A stretch of 64,000 bases of DNA from Rhizophagus irregularis (taxonomy: Eukaryota; Glomeromycota; Glomeromycetes; Glomerales; Glomeraceae): assembly GCF_026210795.1 (NCBI RefSeq), contig NC_089459.1, forward strand, positions 1,612,001 to 1,676,000, given 5' to 3'. The notes beneath the pieces are model-generated. The model searched no databases. It was not told the DNA's origin and saw only the letters and a list, made by a program, of their open reading frames with translations. The position numbers were made by a program, and so were the translations under genes. Below are positions 54,592 to 64,000 of the stretch, one piece after another. Each line of letters starts with the position of its first letter. The first letter of the stretch is position 1.

Positions 54592-57500
54592 ATGATGGAC
54601 AACAAAAAACATAATTTTTCCCCTCACCCCTCTCCCCTTATCAAATTTGGTCAATTAAATGTTAATGGTTTATGTTCCCCAGTTCGACAACAACATTTGC
54701 TTAATTTTTTTCTTCACTCCTCCTTTGGTGCTTTATCTATTAATGATACGCGTCTTTCCCCTTCAAATGCTAAATTTATTTTTAAAAATGAACACTTCCA
54801 ACATCACTTCAAGTCCTATTGGGCTTGTTCATCTTCTTCTTCTCGCCCTCATGATGGTGTTGGTATTTTGTTACGTAATCCCCTTCATAAACATGTTCAA
54901 ACAATTGATCCTTGGAATGGTCGACTTCTTAAATTAGATTTGTTTTTTCATCAAACAAAAATTTCTATTATTTCCATATATTATCCCCCTTCTGGTTCTG
55001 TTCATCAATCTATTTGCAATGATCTTATTGCCAAACTTCTTTCTTGGCTCGATTTTGCCCGAGCTAATAATTATTTTGTAGTTATTCTTGGCGACTTCAA
55101 TGCTGATGTAATCGCTCATTCTAATTATTCACCTAATCATTTTAAGCTTCTTCGCTCGCTTTCTTCTCGGTTTTTTACTGATCATCAAGCTCACTCCTCT
55201 ACAAATGGTCCTGATCCCACTTTCTTTCATGATAATGGATCTTCTCGACTGGATTATATTTGGTCTTCACCTGGTTTTCCTGCCCCTGGTCTCTTTTCGC
55301 AAGTGGTTTCTTGCCCGGATCTCCTTGATCGTCCTTTTACCGATCACAAAGTTCTTTCAACTGTTTTTGACTTCAGTTCTTGCCTGGCTATTTTGGCTAA
55401 ATCTCGTCTTAAACAAAAACTAGAATTGCGTACTATTTTCTCTTACGCTTCCACTTCAGTTGAACAATGGAATAATTTTACCACTGAAGTAGATGATTCT
55501 CTTGGAGTTTATTTAGATAGACAATATCGCCCTAATTTTGATTTCTCCTCTCTTTCTCTTGATCGTATGTGGCATGCATTGAAAGCTGCCATAATTAGTG
55601 CTGCTATTGAAACTTTACCTTTTCAAAAAGTCTCCAACACACACCGACATTCGTACTCTCCTGAATTAACTAAACTTATTGCTATTAACAAGTTTTTAGA
55701 TCGATTTTTATATCGCCTTACTACTCGTCGTTCTAATCGGCCTTCTCAGATTGCGCAAATGACTGCCGCTTTGCCCTCCCATCTTGAGAATCTTACATCC
55801 TGCCTCCCCGATTACTCAGTTCCTACCTATTCTACAACCCCGCATCTGTATTTAAATCGTTTTTACGATCACAGAAGAATTTAGTTTCTGCCTTTTTATC
55901 TACTAAATTCGCCCAACACCTTACGGACTCAGTGGAATATTATACTGCACTACGTGACGAACACTTTTCGACCTCGCTTGGCACCTTTATAGATTCTGCC
56001 CTATCAGTAGAAAAACGCTCGATTGTTCTTGACCGTGTTTTGGTCATTTTGGACTCTACTCCTACCTTTTTAACGGATCCTTCGGATATTAAACAAGCTG
56101 CTATTTCTCATTTTCAATCAATTGTTTCTCCCCCGTTAACCCGTTACTCTTCCATCATTTCATTTCCTGCCCGATGGCAACAAGCTTACACTCCTCTTGC
56201 TAATGCGTCTGCTTTACTATACGATCCCTGTTTTCGCTCTATTTCGCTACAAGAATGGTCTACTGTGATTTCCTCCATGCCAAATAACAAAACTTCTGGC
56301 CCTTCAAAAATTTCTTATGAGATGATTAAACATCTGTCCGGTGAAGCCTTGGATTTCTCTCTTTTATTGGCCAATACCTGCCTTTCTCGCGGTGATATTC
56401 CTGCTGATTGGCGTGAAGCTGTGGTTTATCCTATTCCTAAACCTCACGACTTTGATGCTCAACTTAAGAACACTCGACCTATTACTCTTCTGGAAACAGT
56501 TCGAAAATGTGTAGTTAAGGTCGTCACGAATCGTCTCTCCAACATTCTTGCTGATAATAAAGTTCTCCAAGGTGGAAATTTTGCTGGCTTACCTGGTGGT
56601 TCTACTGATGTCCCTATCAAAATGCTTGATGCGATTATCCATCAACATAAACACGACTCTACTGATGATCAGGAACTATGGATCGTTTCTCGAAGATATC
56701 TCTAAAGCTTTTGATTCTATGGATTTAAATATGCTTAAATTAGCTTTAGATAGGTTACATATCCCTGCACTTTTAGTGCGATTTATTTTAAATCTTTTTA
56801 CACGACGAAATAATAAGATAATTACCTGTCATGGCGATACAGCTGCTTATAGAGTACGTGTTGGTATCGATCGAAGGAGAAATCATTTCCCCTCTTCTTT
56901 GGGTTATTTATTTGGATCCTTTACTCACTGTTTTGAATCAAGAAGCACGAGATCCTTTTATTTTAAAATCTTCAGCTCTTTTAAATTATTCTCCACTTGA
57001 ATTTGAACAACATTCTTTACCAATTTCACATTTAACGTTTATGGATGATTCTACACTTATTGCTTCTTCAAAATCTGGAATAGAAGACCATCTTTCTATT
57101 ACTGCTGAATTTTATACTTTAAATAATGTTCAAGCTAATTCAGCTAAATATGTTCTTCTTTCATCTTCTTCACATTCTTCAAAGATTATTTTTGATCTTA
57201 CACCTTCTTTTTTAGTTTCTGATTTGTCTCTTTCCCTTTCCTCTTTATCTTTGTATGCTTCCTTTCGCTTTTTAGGCGTTTGGTTTTCCTTATCTGCCTC
57301 TCCTAATTTTGTTCTCAAACAAGCGCGCTCCATGGTTAAAGATATGGCAGCTCTCCTGGGACCGAAGAAATTATTAGCACAACATGTGGCTTATCTCTAC
57401 AATGCTGTCCTTCTTCCGCGATTGGAATTTCGTCTTCAAACTACCCTTTTCTCTGAAAGTACTATTCAATCAATAGTTAAACCTATGTTTTCAGTACTTC

Positions 57501-59985
57501 GAAGAAAAGCTGGTCTTGCTACGACTACTCCGTCGCCCCCTGTTATTTCTCAAACTTCCCTTTTCGATTCAAAATGCTTTCTATCGCTTTCTTTCTTCCC
57601 ATATTGCATCTTGGCAAAAAATTTTCACTCATCCCTGATTTCAAAGATTTTGCCCTTTATGCTATCTCCTATCTTCAAGGATATCTGGGTGCTGAAAGTT
57701 GCCCGACTACTATTAACTTAGAACCATGGTCACAGATCGTTTCTTTGCGAACGCATACTTTGTTTAATTCGTTATTGTTTTCTTCGCGTTTGAACATCAC
57801 GTGGTCTCTTACCTTCCGGCCTTTGAGGCATGATCTACAACCTGCTCTGCCACTCTGATCTATTCTTCCTCATTCCATTTTTCAATTGAGTTGGAAACTT
57901 TGGAAAAACTTGAATATATTTGTGCTTGCTCAGTTGGTTTCTCCTTGTGGACGTTATCTTATGAATTGGCCTGACCTTCGTTATCTTGGCATCGTTGGTC
58001 GTAAAGGACGGATCCCTAATTGGTTTACTTTTATTAATAATAATTTTCTCTCTTCTTCTTCTTCTACTTTACTTTTATCTTCATATTTTATTAATTCTTC
58101 TTTTACTTTAGCTTCTCCTTGTTTATTAGATCATACTGTTAAAGATTATTTTTTTTATCCTCAATGGGCTATTACTCTCGACTCGCTACTCAAACTTTAT
58201 CTGTTGGTCGTGTGTGTATCACTTATAAGAAACAAAACTCGGCTATTATGTCTCATTGGCTTCCTATATCTACCTCGGCTGATGAACGATCCTATGACCC
58301 TTGTCCCGGTTGTGCTCTTAACATTCCCGCCTTATCCATGAAATCTGCCATTCGACAACGCTGTAATAGCGAGAAATGCTTTTTTAATGTAACCCTATCA
58401 GATACTGTGGGCTATCCTACCAGAAATGCCAAAGTCTTTGCGGCTTATCTTCCCATTACTCTATCTACTTCATGGAGTTATGCAACCTCCTTGGCTCTTG
58501 TTCATTTTTCGAACGCGTCTCCCGCTCTTTCTCCTCTCTTTAAGGATAGTATCGATAGAATTGAAGACACTATTTTACCACTTTCGGTGCAATCTTTGTA
58601 CACAGATGGTTCGTTCCATCCTGCCAATGATTCTTCGCCTTCTTCCATGACCTCTGCTTGGATCGCTCTTGATGATGTTGGACTTGTTCTGGAATCTTCT
58701 TCCATGCATCTCCCTTCTTACTTTCCTTCCGCTTTGCGTTCTGAAATTTCTGCTGTTCTGTTAGGATTGAATGCCCTTTTCTGTGATTCGTCAATCTCTA
58801 TTCATACTGATTGTAGTCAGTTAATTTCACTATGGACACGGTTTGTTGATGCTCCTTTCTCACCGAAGTTGCTCCGAGAACCTAATCATCTTCTTTGGCT
58901 TTCTATTCGACAACTCATCATGGATCGTAATTTTAATGTCGAATTGATTAAAGTCCCTGCTCATGGCGATGATATCTACAATATACAAGCGGATTATTTG
59001 GCAAAAGATGCTCATTCGTCTTCACAACCCACTACCCTACTTTCAACATTTTGTTATGCTCCATGCTTGTTGACCTTTAACTCCTTGCCTATTGACGTGA
59101 ATATTCGACATTTTCTCCGCTTTATTGCAGATGCTCGTGCTCTTTTATCTTTCTGTTCACTAGCGCGTTTTACTGCTCTTGGTTCTCCTTCACTTTTTGA
59201 TTGGGCTGGTATATATTTTTGCCTTTCACAAATTAAAGGTTTTGCTTCACATAGGAATGGTCGTCCTGAATTTTGGATCTTCTGCATTAAACTTCTTTTG
59301 GATATGTTGCCTACCTTAACTACTCTTCAACAACGTAAACCTTACTTATATTCTCCTGACTGGCTCTGTCCGCAGTGTAACTCTGCTCCTGAAGATTTGA
59401 ATCATCTTTGGACTTGTCCTTATATTTTACTGGATTTAAATCCCTGTTTAACACACCGGTCTGAAGTCATTAAATTTAGAGATTCTTGTTTATCTTCTTT
59501 CTTATCCTTGAAATCTTTGGATAATTCCTTTCATACTGAGTTCTTTGCTTTGGATTGCTGGAACTATGAAGCTCCTTCTTCATCCTGTCTTTGGCTTACT
59601 CGAGGATTGTTGCCTGCGCATTTAACGGCATTTTTGAATCAATACTTTCCTCTCTCTCGTTATATACAAGATTATTTCTCCCCTTCTTAATGACTTCCAA
59701 GTCGAATTATATGGTGAAATTTGGCTGTGTCGGAATGTTCTTTTTCATGCTTGGGAGGAGTCGCAGGGTATCTCGGCTGCTTCCAAATTACGTGGCCCAT
59801 CTACAAATTCTTTCCCTAATACTACTCCTCCACAACAACACAACTCTTCTTTGGCGTCAGTTTCTCAGGATTCCTGGATTTCTTGGATATCCTCTTCTAT
59901 AATTCGGGGTGGATCTTGGATCTCGCACTTGGATTTTCTGCGCCGCTTAACAGTTCAACCTCTTAGGATCTCTTTCTGGTAACGG
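54592..59985 (+). pseudogene. LINE ORF2 polyprotein: endonuclease, RT, RNase H, zinc knuckle
   Basis: ATG at 54592. The endonuclease is intact in the first frame to 55884: FGQLNVNGL, VVILGDFNADV, SRLDYIWSS and FTDHKVLST mark the AP-endonuclease motifs. After a frameshift near 55840 the RT fingers follow (SGPSKISYEMIKHL, DWREAVVYPIPKP, RPITLLETVRKCV), then more shifts near 56680 and 56870. The catalytic box is FMDD at 57038-57049. Breaks at about 57600, 57857 and 58165 lead to RNase H (YTDGSF, SEISAVLLGLNAL, IHTDCSQL, ADYLAKDAH). A knuckle CPQC...H...C lies at 59367-59417. A last shift near 59670 leads to GEIWLCRNVLFHAW, ending around 59985. Not functional as it stands. Confidence 0.85.
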
Positions 59986-60216
59986 ACTGGATTTTTGGAT
60001 GTTGGATAGTTGACTCACACTGGCCTTCGCGTAAAGTTGGGGTATGCGATTCTGTAATAGTTCAGTTTTTCTTTGCTTTAATTTTATTTTAGTTTAGATT
60101 TCTTTACTTATATGAGTCGTGAAGCTACTCTTTTTATTTTTTATTAGTTTATTTTCTTATTTTTGTAATATTGTTCGATTATTTTTCGAAATCCAAAATA
60201 TAAATAAAAGATAAAG

Positions 60217-60799
60217 TCATAAGACTGTTTGCACAGGAAAAAAATAAAACTGTTCATGCACAGAACAGGTAGCATGGCTATATGGGTTCAATTCCCTACC
60301 CTCTCCCGGTCCTAGGCGTGATCCCTGGTGGCCTTGATACCCACCGTAAGCGGGGTGATCCTGGATAGATGCTGCTACTTCCTGTCGAGTGGTCACACAA
60401 AGTATACCACTTGGGAGTAAACAACTGTACTATCGGTGCTTGGTAATCGCGGGCTGTAGTGGCTTTGAGTGAGCTTAGTACCTAACGTGGTGGTATGAAA
60501 GGGTACTTAGATGGTTGATGTTACCTGTCGAAAGTCCTCAATGAGAAAGTAGATGCTCTCTAAAGGTCGTTAAATAAATTGAGTATCAGTATCATGCAAT
60601 GGGTATAGGATGAGTAGGCGGCGTGTCTAGCTTCAGATCAGCCTAAAATGGCCCGATGGGAGATGTCTTTTATAGTGGTGCTGTTACCTGAGGAATTAAG
60701 TCTCGGTATAATGGTTGCCCAGTGAAGATGATAGGACACAGACCCGAGATTAGTCTCATAAGAGGCAATGGGTGGTCTGGCCGTAAACACTAGCAAAGG
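60217..60799 (+). repeat. Tandem repeat unit A (partial)
   Basis: Begins right after the LINE. It shares order and sequence with unit B: GGTGATCCTGGA..., ACTTCCTGTCGAGTGGTCAC, GTACTATCGGTGCTTGGTAA, AATTGAGTATCAGTATCATG, GATAGGACACAGACCCGAGA and the tail GGAAAAAAATAAAAC at about 60798-60812. Its head holds GGGTTCAATTCCC, similar to a polymerase III B box. No protein is encoded. Confidence 0.8.
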
Positions 60800-60812
60800 A
60801 AAAAAATAAAAC

Positions 60813-61533
60813 GGGACTTCCTGTCCGGGTGGTCACTCTACGATACCGCTTGGGGTCAGTAATGGCTAGATGGTCGTCCTAGATGGTAAAGCTGAGGGTG
60901 CAATGTCTTAGTGGTAGTTAGACCTTCTGTTATTAGGTGCCCTTAGACCAACCGGAATGTTCGTTGCGCGGAACAGGTAAGCAGGGTAGCAGGTTGGCCA
61001 ATTCCTACTTCGGCACCCCTACCTCCCAGGCCCCATTTGGCGATCCCCTGGTGGTTTGATACCCACCATAAAGGGGTGATCCTGGACAGATGCCTGCTAC
61101 TTCCTGTCCGAGTGGTCACTAAAAAGTATACCACTTGGGGTAAACAACTGTACTATCGGTGCTAAGTAATCGCGGGCTGTAGTGGCCTTTGAGTGAGACT
61201 TAGTACCTAAAATGGTGGTATGGAAGGGTCTAGATGGTTGATGTTACCTGTCGAAAGTCCTCCATGAAAGTAGATGCTTTCTCAAAGGTCGTTAAATAAA
61301 TTGAGTATCAGTATCATGCAATGGGTATAGGATGAGTAGGCGGCGTGTACGTAGCTCAGATCAGCTAAATGGCCCGATGGGGGATGTATAGTGGTGCTGT
61401 TACGCCGAGGAATTAAGTGTTTTCGGTTTAATGGTTGAGCCCATTGAAGATGATAGGACACAGACCCGAGATTAGTCACATAAGAGGCAATGGGTGGTCT
61501 GGCCGTAAACACTTGCAAAGGAAAAAAATAAAA
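60813..61533 (+). repeat. Tandem repeat unit B (complete)
   Basis: A unit of about 720 bp from GGGACTTCCTGTCCGGGTGG to the tail GGAAAAAAATAAAAC (ending 61534). It contains an internal duplication: a 40-bp block starting ACTTCCTGTCCG and ending CACTTGGGGT or CGCTTGGGGT occurs at about 60816 and again at about 61098. Short reading frames here are not conserved between units, so it is non-coding. Confidence 0.8.
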
Positions 61534-61558
61534 CCCTAGGGTTGGTCACCCTATCTCG

Positions 61559-61627
61559 GTGGTTAGTCACTGAGACCCTCATTAAGCCTGAGTATGGTGA
61601 GGTCGCAGGTTCGATTCCCATGACCAC
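61559..61627 (+). ncRNA. tRNA-like sequence, probable tRNA-derived SINE head
   Basis: A 69-nt stretch whose ends pair like an acceptor stem (GTGGTTA with TGACCAC, one G-U). It has an anticodon-like arm CTCA-TTAAGCC-TGAG and a perfect B-box match GGTTCGATTCC. The D arm is degenerate and the T stem pairs poorly, so it is unlikely to be a working tRNA. It is followed by GGAAATAAAAA, a SINE-like tail. Confidence 0.45.
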
Positions 61628-61634
61628 GGAAATA

Positions 61635-61830
61635 AAAAGAATTTTACTGCGGACGCTACAACCAATAGCGTGAAGGTACAGGGATTAGTGTAGTTGGACT
61701 GCATCATGGTGAATTAGTGTGTACGGTTAGGCCGCACATTTCACTAAGGGTCAGAAGGTGTCCTAACGTTCTATGAGCCGATAGTATGTGCGCGATCCCC
61801 CCGTATCATGTCATACTATACCCGCCTTGA
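61635..61830. repeat. Spacer between repeat units
   Basis: The part from about 61750 (GGTGTCCTAACGTTCTATGA) recurs in altered form at 63765-63845 (GGTGTCCTTAGCATTTTCTA), so it belongs to the repeat unit in longer copies. The first 115 bp are not matched elsewhere in the window. Confidence 0.5.
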
Positions 61831-63755
61831 GGGGGACTTCCTGTTCAGGGTGGTCAGCTCCACGATACCACTTGGGGTCAGTAATGGCTAGATGGTTGTC
61901 CTAGATGGTAAAGCTGAGGGTGCAATGTCTTAGTGGTAGTTTGACCTTCGATGTGCTAGGCCGAACCAAGGTGTTCGTGCGCGGAACGAGGTAGCGTAGT
62001 TATGGGGTTCGGTACGTGCAGGGTCCTGGTTGGTGGATGCACAGGTGGTTGATACACGCCAAGGGTGATCCTGGACAGAAGCCTGCTACTTCCTGTCCGA
62101 GTGGTCACTACAAAGTATACCTTGGGACTTGGGGTAAAACGAACTGTACTTATCAGTCTTGGAAGTAATCGCGGGGCTGTAATTGAACTTGTAAGTGACG
62201 GCTTAGTACACCTAAAATGGTGGTATGGAAGGGTACTAGATGGTTGATGTTACCTGTCGAAAGTAAAGCTCCGAACGGGTCGGTTTGGTCCGGATTATAG
62301 ACGGTTCAGATTAGAGCCGAAATCCGTAAGAACCGAACCGAAAAACCGGCGGTTCGGTTCGGTTTAATCCGATTTCTATAAAAATGCGAAAAATCGAATA
62401 GCCGGCCATCTAGTGGTCATATAAAGTCGAGCCATATATCATTGGATTCGTCTCGATGAGACGCGTCGAATGGTAGTAAGATCATGTCTCTAGCATCGAT
62501 AGATCACACGTCAACCCACGCTAAATGATTTATAAATAATTGGAATTAGCAAGCTATCTATCGGTGCTAGAGATATGATCTTAGCACCATTCGACGCGTC
62601 TCAGTGAGACGAATCCAATGAATATAAATTCGTTCATGTACGACCACTGGATGGCGAATAATATCAAGTTTCGCATTTTTTTAAAATTTTTGAGCGTTAA
62701 AAATTAAAAATTAAAAATTCCGATACATGAATTTATTCGTCGTCCAATGGTCGTACAAATATGTATTAGGACTCATTGGATTCGTCTCGATAGCAGGTCG
62801 AAGAATGGTGGTGAGATCATGTCTCTAGCATTAATAGATCGTAAGTTAATTCACGCTAAATAATTTATAAAAAATTGGCATTAGCATGCTATCTATCGAT
62901 GCTAGAGACGTGATCTTACCACCATTCGACTCGTCTCATCGAGACGAATCCAATGAGTCGTAATACATATTTGTACGACCATTGGACGACGAATAAATTC
63001 ATGTATCGGAATTTTTAATTTTTAACGCTCGAAAATTTTAAAAAAATGCGAAACTTGATATTATTCGCCATCCAGTGGTCGTACACGAACGAATTTATAT
63101 TCATTGGATTCGTCTCACTGAGACGCGTCGAATGGTGCTAAGATCATGTCTCTAGCACCGATAGATATCTTGCTAATTCAAATTATTTATAAATCATTTA
63201 GCGTGGGTTGACGTGTGATCTATCGATGCTAGAGACATGATCTTACCACCATTCGACGCGTCTCGTCGAGAGGAATCCAATGATATATGGCTCGACTTTG
63301 TACGATCACTAGACGGCCAGCTATTCGATTTTTTGCATTTTTATAAAAAATCGGATTAAACTGAACTGAACCGCCAGTTTTTCGGTTCTAATACCCGAAC
63401 CGAACCGAACCGAATTTTGAGCCGGTTTCGGATCGGTTCCCCGGTTTAGCCCGAACCGTTCGGAGCTTTAGTCGAAAGTCCTCCATGAAAGTAGATGCTC
63501 TCTAAAGGTCATTAAATAAATTGAGTATCAGTATCATGCAATGGGTATAGGATGAGTAGGCGGCGTGTCGCAGCACGAATCAGCCTATAATGGCCCGATG
63601 GGGGATGTCTTCTATAGTGGTGCTGTTACCTGAGGAATTAAGTACTCGGTATAATAATTGCCCATTGAAGATGATAGGACACAGACCCGAGATTAGTCTT
63701 ATAAGAGGCAATGGGTGGTCTGGCCGTAAACGATTAGAAAGGAAAAAATAAAACC
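61830..63755 (+). repeat. Tandem repeat unit C, split by a palindromic element
   Basis: Unit sequence runs 61830-62263 and resumes at 63471-63755 after the inserted element, keeping the order GTTACCTGTCGAAAG | TCCTCCATGAAAGTAGATGC. It carries many small insertions compared with unit B and ends with a six-A version of the tail (GGAAAAAATAAAAC). Confidence 0.8.
62264..63470. mobile_element. Giant palindromic hAT-like element G
   Basis: 1207 bp with perfect 15-bp ends TAAAGCTCCGAACGG and complement, and an exact 8-bp duplication GTCGAAAG at 62256-62263 and 63471-63478. The left half (to about 62867) is the reverse complement of the right half over its full length with scattered mismatches. The ends fit YARNG and carry CCGAACCG/CGGTTCGG subterminal repeats, as in many hAT elements and similar in style to element D. 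Inside are six hairpin modules alternating in orientation (near 62450, 62600, 62785, 62935, 63115 and 63265). No ORF. Confidence 0.92.
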
Positions 63756-63837
63756 CTTGCGGTAACGGTGTCCTTAGCATTTTCTATGAGGCCGTTGGCA
63801 TGTACGCAGTCCCTGTCCCGAGGTCACTACTATACCT

Positions 63838-64000
63838 TAAAGGGGGACTTCGTCCGGGTGGTCACTCTACGATACCGCTTGGGGTCAGTAATGGCTAGAT
63901 GGTCATCCTAGATGGTAAAGCTGAGGGTGCAATATCGAGTGGTAGTTAGACCTTCTGTTAGGTCTTAGGCCAACCAAGGCTGTTCGTGCGCGAACGATAG
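63838..64000 (+). repeat. Tandem repeat unit D (cut by window end)
   Basis: Restarts with GGGGGACTTCGTCCGGGTGG, then CACTCTACGATACCGCTTGG and GTAATGGCTAGATGGTCATC, matching unit B from its first base. The array therefore continues beyond the window. Confidence 0.8.

Larger units (their letters stand above)
52333..60250 (+). mobile_element. LINE (non-LTR retrotransposon), nearly full length, inactive
   Basis: Contains in order an ORF1 region, an ORF2 with apurinic endonuclease, reverse transcriptase, RNase H and a C-terminal zinc knuckle, and a short A-rich 3' region. RNase H with an AP endonuclease places it near the Tad/I-type groups known in fungi. At least six frameshifts break ORF2. The coding strand is pyrimidine-rich and clearly GC-richer than the AT-rich flanks. 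A 15-nt word GGAAAAAAATAAAAC stands just before it (52318-52332) and at its 3' edge (60236-60250): either a target duplication or a shared tail. Confidence 0.9.

Noticed and set aside
61535-61545. CCCTAGGG as a telomere-like repeat near the array
   Set aside because: Occurs once as a palindrome and is not a tandem TTAGGG array.
60217-64000. Tandem array as a CRISPR-like or rDNA spacer array
   Set aside because: Units are about 700 bp or longer with irregular indels; no short spacers of constant length, and no rRNA words recognised.

Overview
The window reads as nuclear DNA of an AT-rich, intron-rich filamentous fungus. The housekeeping proteins are clearly fungal/opisthokont, introns are short (about 50-200 nt, GT-AG), and the repeat-encoded proteins resemble families I associate with arbuscular mycorrhizal fungi (Glomeromycotina, Rhizophagus-like). 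The organism call rests on memory of protein families, not on a search.

Layout. (1) 1-12.4 kb is a nest of transposons. An old DDE-type element (about 1025-12423, transposase on the minus strand) was hit by a 4.74-kb two-gene element (5099-9842) in an exon, by a Tc1/mariner-like element (3528-4978) in an intron, and by small foldback elements (1254-1551, 3547-3723, 3930-4226). Most insertions can be read to the base from their target duplications. (2) 12.4-16.6 kb holds decayed non-LTR retrotransposon pieces and a pogo-like MITE (15904-16090). (3) 16.7-36.2 kb is a gene-rich block: lysyl-tRNA synthetase (-), proteasome subunit Rpn9 (+), an inositol hexakisphosphate kinase (-), a small DUF3128/Emi1-like protein (+), glycine cleavage H protein (-), dynactin subunit 6 (+), an OARD1-type macrodomain hydrolase (-), seryl-tRNA synthetase (+) and alpha-tubulin (-). 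Exon phases were checked and each spliced CDS is a multiple of three. (4) 36.2-51.8 kb is mostly very AT-rich DNA, with two lineage-type genes: a 7-TM protein (43764-44800) and a 318-aa orphan (46338-45245). (5) 51.8-60.2 kb holds a truncated Tc1-like copy and a nearly full-length but frameshifted LINE (ORF1, endonuclease, reverse transcriptase, RNase H, zinc knuckle). (6) 60.2-64 kb is a tandem array of a roughly 0.7-1 kb GC-richer repeat, interrupted by a 1.2-kb near-perfect palindromic element with an 8-bp target duplication.

The housekeeping genes do not form a pathway; several are divergent pairs with short shared upstream regions (GCSH/DCTN6 138 bp, OARD1/SerRS 328 bp, KRS/RPN9 650 bp). 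The most unusual content is in the repeats: a hairpin module around GATTCGTCTC/GAGACGAATC recurs in otherwise unrelated elements, a 1.2-kb palindrome is itself built of these hairpins, and the tandem units share a 3' tail with the adjacent LINE, as a SINE/LINE pair would.
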